Part shown: piece by piece, positions 13,058 to 21,085 of the stretch
Position numbering within the stretch: position 1 is the stretch's first letter
How the letters are laid out: every line of letters begins with the position of its first letter
Origin: Alphaproteobacteria bacterium
GTDB taxonomy: Bacteria > Pseudomonadota > Alphaproteobacteria > Reyranellales > Reyranellaceae
Reading direction: 5' to 3'
DNA length: 43,532 nt
Assembly: GCA_019239835.1 (NCBI GenBank)
Contig: JAFAZJ010000269.1
Span: 1-43,532 of the forward strand
Program-made: the position numbers and the translations under genes
Notes under the pieces: model-generated
The model's database searches: none
Told to the model about the DNA's origin: nothing
What the model saw: the letters and a program-made list of their open reading frames with translations, nothing else

Positions 13058-13744
13058 ATGCAGACGATCACCGCCGCCACCGCCCGCCAGTTCAACCCGG
13101 CTGCCGTGATGATGCGCGGTACCGCCACCATGCCGCGCCGGCCGACCGCCGAGGATGGCGTGCGGCGCAATTTCTCCAAGGGTGAGGAGCTGTATGCCGA
13201 GGGAGACGCGGCGGAATTCTTCTACAAGGTGGTCTCCGGCACGGTGCGTATCTGCAAGGTGCTGAACGACGGCCGCCGCCAGATCGAGGCCTTTCACCTC
13301 GCCGGCGACCTCTTCGGCCTGGAGCACGGCAGCGAGCATCGCTTCGCGGCTGAGGCGGTCGATGACCTGGTCGTCGTCGTCTACCGCGGCCGTCACCTCG
13401 AAGGCCTGGTGCGCGACAACCCCGATCTCGGCGGGCAGCTGATGAGCTCGGTGCTGGCCAGCCTCGACCGCGCGCGCGACCACATGGTGCTGCTGGGCCG
13501 CAAGTCAGCGCGCGAGAAGATCGCCAGCTTCCTGCTCGACATCGCCGCGCGCCTGGCCGACGGCGATCGCTTCGATCTGCCGATGCAGCGTGCCGATATC
13601 GCCGACCATCTCGGGCTGACCATCGAGACGGTATCGCGCACCCTGACCCAGATGGCGCGCGACGGCTTGATCAAGCTTGCCGCCTGCGGGCGGACCGTCG
13701 TGCTCAACAATCGCGACCAGCTGGAAGCACTCGAAGCCGCCTGA
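13058..13744 (+). CDS. fixK: FixK-type CRP/FNR transcription regulator
   Basis: A 228-residue CRP/FNR protein. The cyclic-nucleotide-like beta-barrel (about 35-130) is followed by a long dimer helix and a helix-turn-helix with RADIADHLGLTIETVSRTL. The E-T-V-S-R recognition core is that of FNR/FixK proteins reading TTGA-N6-TCAA, exactly the box repeated through this island. The N-terminal Cys cluster that holds the FNR iron-sulfur cluster is absent, so it should not sense oxygen itself and instead act downstream of FixLJ. The start ATG 13058 has AGGGGA upstream. A FixJ-like site lies in the gap in front. No exact FixK box was seen before it. It could be called fixK2-like; the family is certain, the exact orthology is not. 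Confidence 0.93.
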   Translation: MQTITAATARQFNPAAVMMRGTATMPRRPTAEDGVRRNFSKGEELYAEGDAAEFFYKVVSGTVRICKVLNDGRRQIEAFHLAGDLFGLEHGSEHRFAAEAVDDLVVVVYRGRHLEGLVRDNPDLGGQLMSSVLASLDRARDHMVLLGRKSAREKIASFLLDIAARLADGDRFDLPMQRADIADHLGLTIETVSRTLTQMARDGLIKLAACGRTVVLNNRDQLEALEAA

Positions 13745-13788
13745 GCCCCGACGATCCGTCCAGAACGGACGCAATCCGCCTGTTTCGA

Positions 13789-13802
13789 TTGATTGAGGTC
13801 AA
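13789..13802 (+). promoter_or_regulatory. FixK/FNR box before the first membrane histidine kinase
   Basis: TTGA-TTGAGG-TCAA is an exact match, 45 bp after the fixK stop. The centre is 72 bp upstream of the TTG start at 13868, so FixK could activate the neighbouring kinase gene. Confidence 0.78.
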
Positions 13803-13867
13803 CTCCGGCGACAGCGGCATGAGGCTGAATTGATCGCGAGCTCAGTGCTCAAACGGGGAGACCTTTC

Positions 13868-15580
13868 TTGCTGCGATCGATACCCGCCGCCACGCGGCTG
13901 CACCGGAACCTCTGGCTTGCATTGCTCGCCAGCATCGCAGCAATCGCCGGTCTTGCCGTCCTGCTGATTGCCCTATCTTCGACCGCCCTTGCCGATGCCG
14001 GCTCGAGCGGCCTGCTGATCGCGATGGCGGGGGGGATAGGGCTGACCGCGCTGCGCCGGGCGCCGCGTCGCCCCAACGGCCAAGCCACACCCGATGCGGC
14101 ATCCATGCACAAAATGCAGCAGGAGGCCCAGCTCGGCCGACTCCAAGCCCTTGTCGATTCGGTTTCCGACACGTTGTTTGCCCTCGATGCGCAGGGCCGC
14201 TTTCTCTACGCCAGCCCCACCGTACTTTCGCTACTGGGCGTCTCCTCGCAGGCCATCGTCGGCCAGAAGTTTCTCGATTTCGTGGCGTGGCAGGACGTCG
14301 AGCAGGCTGGTGAGCATGCTCGCGCGTTCTCCGTTTCCCACAGCGAGGAAACGCGCCAGAGGGTGTTCAGGATGACCACCGTTGACGGTCTCGTCCGCCA
14401 TGTCGAGGTGCGCTACGGCCCCCCTTTCGCGGGTGACGCCGACGGTGCCGTTGCGGTTGGCGTCCTGCGCGATGTCACCGTGACTTTCACCATGACGCAA
14501 CGGTTGCGTGATGAGCGCTTGCGGCTTCGCTCCATCGTCGATGCCAGTGGCGCGGTGATCCTGCTGGTCGACCGCGACCTCAATATCCGCCTGGCCAATC
14601 ACGAGTTCAAACAGTTGCGCAAATCCGACGGTGAACCCGGTGAAGGAGCCGACATCATCGTTAGTGGGCTCGACCCGGCAGTCCTTGAACGCTGGCGGAC
14701 GGAGCCACTGGCCAAGGAGGACATCAGGCCAGTGCGCTTCACGCGCGCCCTGCTCGATGCCGAAGGCACTAACCGCGTCTTCTCCATTACCGCCAAACCA
14801 GTTGTCGGACCCGATCGCCGCCTGCGTCAGATCGTGTTCCTGGGCGTCGACGACACCGAGCGGCACGCCGCCGAGCGTGCCCTGCATGACGCCGACCGGC
14901 TCGCCACCTTGGGTGAGATGGCGGCCACCGTCGTGCACGAGCTGCGCCAGCCGCTACAAGTCATCGTCATCGCCTGTGAAGCAGCGCTCGAAGAGCCACA
15001 AGACACTGCGCTCGTGACGCAGAAGCTGCATCGAATCGACGGCCAAGTCGGCCGCGCCAACCATATCATCGAGGATTTGAGAGTCTTCGCACGCGGCGCC
15101 GGCAGCGAGCAGCCTCATCCGTTCAATGTGGCGGACGCAGTAAGGGGGGCCATCAACCTCACTGCCGCCGCGACGCGCAATGCCGGCATGAAGATCGAGC
15201 CCCTGCTCGTGGATGGCTTGCCACTCGCCCTCGGCCATACCGCCAAGCTTGAGCAGGTCATGATCAACCTGATCAACAATGCACGCGATGCCGGCGCCCG
15301 CACCCTGACCATCTCGACAGCGTTGAGCCGGTCCGACGACAAAGCCCCGCGGATCGAAATTTCGGTCGACGACGATGGCCCAGGCATCCCCCCTGCGGTA
15401 TTGCCGCGTCTCTTCAACGCCTTCGTTACCACCAAACCTAGCGGCAAGGGCACGGGTCTCGGTTTGCGCATTTGCCGCCGCATAGTCGAAGAGATGGGAG
15501 GCACCATCGGCGCCACCAATCGCACCGAAGGAGGTGCACACTTTGTTGTCAGCCTGCCACCGACATGCGGGTTGCAATAG
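13868..15580 (+). CDS. membrane-anchored PAS-PAS sensor histidine kinase
   Basis: A 570-residue kinase. Two hydrophobic segments at about 15-37 and 44-60 form an N-terminal hairpin with almost no periplasmic loop. Two PAS domains follow (about 90-205 with LFALDAQGRFLYASPTV, and about 217-335 with ILLVDRDLNIRLANHEF). The transmitter has H357 in VVHELRQPLQVIVI, N-box INLINNARDAG and ATP motifs DDDGPGIP and GKGTGLGLRICR. There is no His or Cys pattern like the FixL haem pocket, so its signal is unknown. The start TTG 13868 has GGGGAG seven bases upstream. No response regulator is attached; the lone receiver or FixJ could be partners. It is controlled by the box at 13789. Confidence 0.9.
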   Translation: MLRSIPAATRLHRNLWLALLASIAAIAGLAVLLIALSSTALADAGSSGLLIAMAGGIGLTALRRAPRRPNGQATPDAASMHKMQQEAQLGRLQALVDSVSDTLFALDAQGRFLYASPTVLSLLGVSSQAIVGQKFLDFVAWQDVEQAGEHARAFSVSHSEETRQRVFRMTTVDGLVRHVEVRYGPPFAGDADGAVAVGVLRDVTVTFTMTQRLRDERLRLRSIVDASGAVILLVDRDLNIRLANHEFKQLRKSDGEPGEGADIIVSGLDPAVLERWRTEPLAKEDIRPVRFTRALLDAEGTNRVFSITAKPVVGPDRRLRQIVFLGVDDTERHAAERALHDADRLATLGEMAATVVHELRQPLQVIVIACEAALEEPQDTALVTQKLHRIDGQVGRANHIIEDLRVFARGAGSEQPHPFNVADAVRGAINLTAAATRNAGMKIEPLLVDGLPLALGHTAKLEQVMINLINNARDAGARTLTISTALSRSDDKAPRIEISVDDDGPGIPPAVLPRLFNAFVTTKPSGKGTGLGLRICRRIVEEMGGTIGATNRTEGGAHFVVSLPPTCGLQ

Positions 15581-15585
15581 ATCAA
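15572..15585 (+). promoter_or_regulatory. FixK/FNR-like box before the second membrane histidine kinase (one mismatch)
   Basis: TTGC-AATAGA-TCAA overlaps the last codons of the preceding kinase gene. The centre is 65 bp upstream of the GTG at 15644 but only 32 bp from the GTG at 15611, which supports the later start. Confidence 0.5.
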
Positions 15586-15643
15586 GGACACGCGCGTATC
15601 GCTGCCTAGAGTGCCCCATAGACGAGAGACGGAAACGGACGCC

Positions 15644-18223
15644 GTGACTACCTACCTGCCAAAAATGATATCCATCGGAGACGACGGTCGCGTGAGCAGT
15701 AGGAATGCGGCACTCCCGGGGCGCGTGTGGGCTTGGCTTTGTCGACTGAACCTTCCGCTACGGATGCGCCTGATCTTGCTGATGCTCGCCAGCACCGTTC
15801 CTCTGGTGGTCTTCGGCCTGGTCCAAGAATATGTCGATTACCACGAAAGCGTAGAGCGGACGGGAAGAGAAAAGCTCCTCCTTGCCCGAAGTCTCGCCAT
15901 CTCCGTCGACAGCGAACTGCAGCGTTACATCACGGCGATGGAAATGCTGTCAGAGAGCAAGCGGCTGAGAGACGGCGACATTCCGGGTTTTCGCGAGATG
16001 GCGAGGTCAGTTGTCGATCAGCATTTCCCGGGGGCCAACATTCTTCTGCTGCGCGAGGACGGGCAGCTGGTCATGCACACCTCGCTGCCGACGACGGCGC
16101 CACTGCCCGCTCGCAAGAGTCTCGACCAACTGAAGCGAGTCTTCACCACCGGTCGACCAGCGATCTCGGATATGTTCGCTGGCCAAGTAGCGAACCGCAA
16201 TGTGATCGCCGTCGACGTTCCGGTAAAGGATGCTGCGGGTCGCGTTATCTATGTTTTGACGATGAACCCGCCGATGGCGGCCTTTACCGAGGTCATCCAG
16301 CGGCATGCGCCGCCAGCCGATTGGGCGGTCACGGTCCTCGACCGTAACGGCTTGACGGTCGGACGTGCCCCCGACATCGAGAGATATTTTGCACAGCCTG
16401 CCGGACCCACGCTGCTACCAAGCCTCCTTGAAGAACGTGAAGGGGTGCGGGAGACCGTGTCGCGCGACGGCGTTCCGCGGCTGGCGGCCTTTACGCATTC
16501 GCCAACCTTCGGCTGGGCCGTCGTCATTGGCGTCGCACGCACCGAACTGACGGCGCCGGCCATCGACGCCGCGCTCTTGTCGTTGGGCTTCGGTGGCGTT
16601 TCGATCCTCTTGTCGCTCGCCCTAACGTTGCTGATGTCCAATCGGATCGCCGGTCCGATCGCTGCACTGAGGCGGCTCGCGACAGCTTATGATCAGGATA
16701 TTCCGTACACGCCCAAACGCACCGGGCTACCGGAGGCCGACGAGGTCGCCCACGCTTTCCGCCTCGCCCAGGAGCGGCGGCGGCGTAGCGACAGGCGTTA
16801 CCGGATCTTGTTCGACACAAACCCGCTGTCGATCTCGGTCTTTGACCTCGAGACGCTACGCTTCCTCGACGTCAACGACACCATGGTGGCGCAGTACGGC
16901 TGGTCGAAGCCGGAGTTCCTTGCCTTGACGGTGTTCGATGTCCACCCCCCGGAAGCGCAGGAAGCGCTGCGCCGGGTGATCGCCGAACGCCAGCGCAACT
17001 ATACGATCGCGCAATGCCACCGCGACGGTACGCGCTTCAACGCCGAAACAGTCGTGCGCGTCATCGAGCTTGAAGGCCGCAAGGTCGGCATTGCGATCGC
17101 CCGTGACGTGACGCGCGAACTGCAAATGCGCGAGCAGCTGCATGACGCGATCAAGGCTTTTCCCGGGAGCTTCCGCTTCTACGACAAGCATGAGCGGCTA
17201 GTGTTGATGAACGACAAGCCCTGGATGCCGCAGGACCGGCCCATTGCCGTCTCGCTCGGCGACACAGTCGAGCAGACCATACATGCCGCAGCGGTCATGG
17301 AGGCTACCGAGGATTCGATCGGCCGCCCCGATGAATGGGCGCGCGAGCGCTTGGCGCAGTTCCGCCGCGCCGATGCCAATTGCGAGGTCAAGACGCGCGA
17401 CGGCCGTTGGCACCATTTGCTGGAGAGCCACACCGTTGACGGCGGCACGCTCAGCGTGCGGCTCGACATTACTGAGCGCAAGAGGATCGAGGCACAGCTG
17501 CGTCAGGCGCAAAAGATGGAGACCATCGGTCAGCTCGCCGGCGGTGTTGCGCACGACTTCAACAACTCGCTGGCGGTGGTCATGGCCAGCCTAGAGAACC
17601 TTCTCGACGTCGGGCCGGATGACGAAGCACGTGGCTATGCTGAGACCGCTATGCGCGCGACGGAACAGGCGGCATCGCTGACCAAGCGCCTGCTGGCCTT
17701 CTCCCGCCGCCAAGAACTGACGCCCATCGAAGTAGATGTCGGAGCCTCGGTGAATGATCTCCAGAAGATCCTGCGGTCCTCTGTACCGCGCATGATCAGC
17801 CTCACCGTCCAGCCATCACTCACAACCGAACGCTGCGTACTCGACCGTACCGGTCTCGAGACGGCGGTGATGAACATGGTTGTCAACGCGCGCGACGCGA
17901 TTGACGGCCGGCCGGGCAGGATCGTCGTCGCGGTCGACCATTGTAGACTTAATTCCGGCGAAGCCGCCGCGATACCCGGTGCGCGAGCCGGCGAGTGGAC
18001 CGTGGTTTCGGTCACCGACGATGGCCCCGGCATGTCAGACGACGTAAAGGCGCGGATCTTCGAGCCGTTCTTCACAACCAAGGGGGTAGGCAAGGGCACC
18101 GGATTAGGCCTCAGCCAGATCAACGGTTTTGTCGCCCAGGCCAAGGGCTTCATCCGCGTGCAATCCGCACTCGGGAAGGGCACACGCTTTGATCTGCACT
18201 TTCCGTCCCAGGCCGCGGCGTGA
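15644..18223 (+). CDS. CACHE-HAMP-PAS sensor histidine kinase
   Basis: An 859-residue kinase if GTG 15644 is the start (GTG 15611 is the longer choice). A membrane helix at about 40-60 is followed by a periplasmic CACHE-like sensor domain (about 65-300, with VVDQHFPGANILLLREDGQ) and a second helix at about 305-330. A HAMP-like linker (SNRIAGPIAALRRL), one clear PAS domain (FDTNPLSISVFDLETLRFLD) and a weaker second PAS follow. The transmitter has H637 in GGVAHDFNNSLAVV, N-box NMVVNARDAI and ATP motifs DDGPGMS and GKGTGLGLSQ. Kinases of this subtype often end in a receiver domain; here the protein stops after the ATPase domain. Its stop overlaps the GTG of the next gene. The ligand and partner regulator are unknown. 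Confidence 0.9.
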   Translation: MTTYLPKMISIGDDGRVSSRNAALPGRVWAWLCRLNLPLRMRLILLMLASTVPLVVFGLVQEYVDYHESVERTGREKLLLARSLAISVDSELQRYITAMEMLSESKRLRDGDIPGFREMARSVVDQHFPGANILLLREDGQLVMHTSLPTTAPLPARKSLDQLKRVFTTGRPAISDMFAGQVANRNVIAVDVPVKDAAGRVIYVLTMNPPMAAFTEVIQRHAPPADWAVTVLDRNGLTVGRAPDIERYFAQPAGPTLLPSLLEEREGVRETVSRDGVPRLAAFTHSPTFGWAVVIGVARTELTAPAIDAALLSLGFGGVSILLSLALTLLMSNRIAGPIAALRRLATAYDQDIPYTPKRTGLPEADEVAHAFRLAQERRRRSDRRYRILFDTNPLSISVFDLETLRFLDVNDTMVAQYGWSKPEFLALTVFDVHPPEAQEALRRVIAERQRNYTIAQCHRDGTRFNAETVVRVIELEGRKVGIAIARDVTRELQMREQLHDAIKAFPGSFRFYDKHERLVLMNDKPWMPQDRPIAVSLGDTVEQTIHAAAVMEATEDSIGRPDEWARERLAQFRRADANCEVKTRDGRWHHLLESHTVDGGTLSVRLDITERKRIEAQLRQAQKMETIGQLAGGVAHDFNNSLAVVMASLENLLDVGPDDEARGYAETAMRATEQAASLTKRLLAFSRRQELTPIEVDVGASVNDLQKILRSSVPRMISLTVQPSLTTERCVLDRTGLETAVMNMVVNARDAIDGRPGRIVVAVDHCRLNSGEAAAIPGARAGEWTVVSVTDDGPGMSDDVKARIFEPFFTTKGVGKGTGLGLSQINGFVAQAKGFIRVQSALGKGTRFDLHFPSQAAA

Positions 18224-18798
18224 CACATATTGCCGTCATTGTCGGGCACGCTCGCCGCAATACCTATTGCGAGGCATTGGCAGCTGCCTATCGGCAAGGA
18301 GCGGAAGCCGCGGGCCACACGGTGGATTATTTCGTTCTGTCAAAAATGTCGTTCGATCCGATCCTGCATGATGGCTTCAAATCGATGCAAGCGCTCGAAC
18401 CTGACCTGCAGGCGGCCCAAGATGCAATTGGCCGGGCCGACCATCTTGTGCTGGTCTTTCCCCTGTGGATGGGCACGCTGCCCGCCATCCTGAAGGGGTT
18501 TCTCGAGCGTATTTTGCAGCCCGGTTTCGCCATGGAACCTGACGCGCACGACGCGGGTTTCAAGCCCCTCCTGAGGGGTAAGTCGGCTCGGGTGATCATA
18601 ACCATGGCCACGCCCGCGCCTGTCTATCGGTGGTGGTTTGGCGCCCATGAGCTCAAAGCGCTGAAGCACAGCATTCTGGGCTTTGTTGGCATCGCTCCCG
18701 TACGGTCCACGCTCTTCGGCATGGTAGACATCACCTCCGAAAGCACGCGCCAGCGCTGGCTCAAGGAAACTGAAGCGCTCGGCCGGGCTGCGCGCTAG
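18220..18798 (+). CDS. flavodoxin-fold NAD(P)H dehydrogenase (quinone) family protein
   Basis: A 192-residue protein of the flavodoxin_2 / MdaB type. The N-terminus IAVIVGHARRNTYCEALA is the FMN phosphate-binding loop, and VLVFPLWMGTLPAILKGFLER is the conserved flavin-site block with the PLWxGxxPA motif. The family transfers two electrons from NAD(P)H to quinones or other acceptors. The start is GTG 18220, overlapping the kinase stop (GTGA), so it is made together with the second sensor kinase. That coupling suggests it takes part in, or is controlled by, a redox or quinone signal, but this is inference. The length is normal and no key residues are missing. Confidence 0.85.
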   Translation: MTHIAVIVGHARRNTYCEALAAAYRQGAEAAGHTVDYFVLSKMSFDPILHDGFKSMQALEPDLQAAQDAIGRADHLVLVFPLWMGTLPAILKGFLERILQPGFAMEPDAHDAGFKPLLRGKSARVIITMATPAPVYRWWFGAHELKALKHSILGFVGIAPVRSTLFGMVDITSESTRQRWLKETEALGRAAR

Positions 18799-18837
18799 GC
18801 CGGGGCGCAGCGTGCCAGTTCCTTGGCGCCGCTGCGC

Positions 18838-18851
18838 TTGATCCTGCTCAA
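18838..18851 (+). promoter_or_regulatory. FixK/FNR box before the second tandem stress protein
   Basis: TTGA-TCCTGC-TCAA is an exact match. The centre is 63 bp upstream of ATG 18908, in the 109-bp gap after the oxidoreductase gene. Confidence 0.8.
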
Positions 18852-18907
18852 GGCGAGTCCTGCCGCATTGCTGCAGGCTTGAAACGTTGAACGGATCGGG
18901 TTTGCCT

Positions 18908-19717
18908 ATGTCTTTGCGGACACTGCTAGTGCACGGAGGTGTCGACGATCGCTTGGTGTCGCGCACCGACTTCGCGACCAAGTTGGCGCGCACTCACGGC
19001 GCCAGGGTCATCATTCTTTGCCCGCTCAAGGGCGACGCTGGAGCTTGTCTTCACGCCGAACACGCGCGTGCATCGGCTGTGGCTCACCACGTCAGGGCAG
19101 AGCGGCTGCGCGCCGCGCGCATAGGCACGCGACTTGCAAGGCAGATGACGCGCCAAGGCATTCGCGCCGACTGGATTGCCACGGAAGGACCGGTCCACGA
19201 GGTGCTCGCGAGCCGCAGCGCCATTGCTGACCTTGTCATCGTGAGTTGGAGCGAGGCCGCATGGGTTTCGCCACAGGCCTCAAGTGTTGTCGTCGCGGCA
19301 GGTCGCCCCGTTCTGGTTGTGCCGGCCGGCAATTCGTTCGCCTCCTGTGCCCAACGCGTGCTTGTGGCATGGAATGCCAGCCGCGAAGCGGCCCGCGCGA
19401 TGCAGGATGCGCTGCCCTTTCTCCAGCGGGCAGAGCAGGTCATTTTGCTTTCGGCCGGCGATGACGCAGGCGTCGCTAGCAGCGTGTCCGATGCTGTCGC
19501 CTATCTGGAAGCGCACGACGTAACAGCCCGCCCCGACCACCGAGCGATGCACGGTCACGACGCTGGCCAAGCGATCTTGCGCGCCGCCCGATGCCACAGA
19601 GCTGACATGATCGTCATGGGCGCCTTCGGGCACAGCCGCCTGCACGAGTGGACGTTCGGGGGCGCGACGCGCACCGTGCTTCAGTCGGTGACCGTACCTA
19701 CCCTTCTGTCGCGCTGA
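18908..19717 (+). CDS. universal stress protein, tandem-domain type
   Basis: A 269-residue two-domain USP, the same architecture as the protein at 3794. The N-terminal copy starts LRTLLVHGGVDD and is degenerate. The C-terminal copy starts RVLVAWNASREAARA and ends with GAFGHSRLHEWTFGGATRT. ATG 18908 is chosen over an in-frame TTG at 18887 because it starts directly at the first beta strand and fits the box spacing. The gene has its own FixK box, and the ABC-type membrane gene begins one base after its stop, so the two form a unit. The presence of two tandem USPs and one single USP within 18 kb points to a dormancy-type regulon. Confidence 0.9.
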   Translation: MSLRTLLVHGGVDDRLVSRTDFATKLARTHGARVIILCPLKGDAGACLHAEHARASAVAHHVRAERLRAARIGTRLARQMTRQGIRADWIATEGPVHEVLASRSAIADLVIVSWSEAAWVSPQASSVVVAAGRPVLVVPAGNSFASCAQRVLVAWNASREAARAMQDALPFLQRAEQVILLSAGDDAGVASSVSDAVAYLEAHDVTARPDHRAMHGHDAGQAILRAARCHRADMIVMGAFGHSRLHEWTFGGATRTVLQSVTVPTLLSR

Positions 19718-19718
19718 G

Positions 19719-20714
19719 ATGCCTGCAACGGTCATGCGCGTAGCGCTGCCACGCACCATCGCCGGCTATGCCCTGCGCTCGAGCGGGTTTCATCAGCTAG
19801 TGCTTGCGATCCTCTCCGTCATGGTCTTTGGCATCAGCGCCGTCCCGCTGGAGCTGCAGCGGCGAATCATCAACGACGCCATCAATTCCGGGACTGCAAA
19901 TCTCATCATCTGGCTCGCAGCGGCCTATGCTGGCGTCGCTGTGTTGCAGAACGTACTGAAGCTCGGCCTCAACGTGTACCGGGGTTGGGTCAGCGAACGC
20001 GCAGTACGCCGCCTGCGCCAGCGAATTGTCGCGCACGCAACGGCCGCAGGAACCGGTCAGCTTCATTCAGCCGAACAAGCCGGTGTCGAGATCGCCATGG
20101 TGTTGTCGGAGGCGGAGCCAATCGGTCAGTTTGTGGGCATCAGCCTGTCTGAACCGCTGCTTCAGGGTGGCGTATTGCTGAGCGTGATCGGCTATATGAC
20201 CTGGCTGGAGCCGTGGATGGGAGCGCTCAGCATCGCTTTCCTCCTGCCGCAGCTTCTCTTCGTCCCGCCTCTGCAGGCCATGATCAATCGCCGGGCGGAG
20301 CGACGCATCGGTGTCCTGCGAACTGTAGGCGCCGACATGCTCCGCACGCAGCACGAGCCCGGTATGCGCAATCCTGCGGTCGATCAAGTGTTTGCGCTCA
20401 ACATGGGCATCTTCAAAATCAAGTACACGCAGAACTTCCTGATGAACGTCACCTACCATTGCGCGGTCGCGGTGGCCCTGGGAGTCGGCGGGTACCTCGC
20501 TGTCAACGGTCGCATCGAGATCGGTGCGGTCGTCGCGACCGTCGCCGGCCTCGGGCGCCTGAATGATCCCTGGGGTGACCTGGTGACCTGGTGGCGTGAA
20601 ATGGCTGTGGTCAGGATGAAGTACCGCCTGTTCGTGCAGGCGGTCGACCAGCTTGAGGGCAGTGGAGACCAGGATTTTGATCCGCATCAATGCCCGGCTG
20701 CACTCGATCGCTAA
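19719..20714 (+). CDS. ABC-exporter-type membrane domain without ATPase domain
   Basis: A 331-residue protein with the six-helix layout of type I ABC exporters: helices at about 24-45, 59-80, 140-185 (two), 240-260 and 268-290. The intracellular loop region contains RLRQRIVAHATAAGT, the usual coupling-helix zone. It stops after the membrane part (MKYRLFVQAVDQLEG), where a nucleotide-binding domain would normally begin. No Walker A or ABC signature occurs here, and no ATPase gene lies nearby. An exact FixK box for the next gene lies inside its last 15 codons. Such half-transporters without ATPase are unusual. It may be a truncated exporter, a partner for an ATPase elsewhere, or a membrane protein with a new role. 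The start is ATG 19719; ATG 19734 is possible. Confidence 0.8.
   Translation: MPATVMRVALPRTIAGYALRSSGFHQLVLAILSVMVFGISAVPLELQRRIINDAINSGTANLIIWLAAAYAGVAVLQNVLKLGLNVYRGWVSERAVRRLRQRIVAHATAAGTGQLHSAEQAGVEIAMVLSEAEPIGQFVGISLSEPLLQGGVLLSVIGYMTWLEPWMGALSIAFLLPQLLFVPPLQAMINRRAERRIGVLRTVGADMLRTQHEPGMRNPAVDQVFALNMGIFKIKYTQNFLMNVTYHCAVAVALGVGGYLAVNGRIEIGAVVATVAGLGRLNDPWGDLVTWWREMAVVRMKYRLFVQAVDQLEGSGDQDFDPHQCPAALDR
20677..20690 (+). promoter_or_regulatory. FixK/FNR box inside the end of the ABC-like gene
   Basis: TTGA-TCCGCA-TCAA is an exact match and identical to the site at 9001. The centre is 64 bp upstream of ATG 20748, so it belongs to the phasin/stress-protein unit although it lies within the preceding coding sequence. 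Confidence 0.8.
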
Positions 20715-20747
20715 GATGAAACCCGCGATCAACAGTGGTGGAATGTC

Positions 20748-21077
20748 ATGGAACTAGACGATACGGTCGCCACGCCGTCAGCGGACGCCGCAGTCAAGGT
20801 CGGAGATTTCTGGCATGGCCAGGACAAGATCCTGGATTGCATGCAGGTCTTCGTCCGTGGCTGGTTCGAGCGGCGGCATGTCGGCACCCAGGCCGCGCTG
20901 GAGACCGCGCAGCGCATGTGCATGGCCAAGACGCCGATCGACGTGGCTCGAGAACTCCAGGAATGGGCCGCCGGGTCCTTGCAGCGGATCGCGCAGGATG
21001 GCGTCGCATTGCAGCGGGAGGCCATGGACATCGGCGAAGCCATGATCGACGCGTCCCGCTACCAAGTCCCCACCTGA
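20748..21077 (+). CDS. phasin-family protein
   Basis: A 109-residue, mostly helical protein without membrane segments. The stretch RRHVGTQAALETAQRMCM and the following AKTPIDVARELQEWAAGS match the Phasin_2 pattern, with a (V/I)-x-x-Q-x-E-x-W-like helix and amphipathic repeats. Phasins coat polyhydroxyalkanoate granules, and storage of reducing power as PHB is common at low oxygen. No polymerase or depolymerase gene lies nearby. The ribosome site is GGTGG before ATG 20748. A FixK box lies 64 bp upstream, and a single-domain stress protein follows 8 bp after the stop. The family call is likely but rests on composition and short motifs. Confidence 0.72.
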   Translation: MELDDTVATPSADAAVKVGDFWHGQDKILDCMQVFVRGWFERRHVGTQAALETAQRMCMAKTPIDVARELQEWAAGSLQRIAQDGVALQREAMDIGEAMIDASRYQVPT

Positions 21078-21085
21078 GGCCGGCG

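Noticed and set aside
13803-13867. Possible Rho-independent terminator after fixK
   Set aside because: The only inverted repeat in the fixK downstream gap (around 13756-13770) has a stem of about five base pairs and no U-run.
15611-15643. Earlier GTG start for the second membrane kinase
   Set aside because: It would put the FixK-like box only 32 bp from the start codon, unlike the other kinase and effector units; kept as an alternative only.
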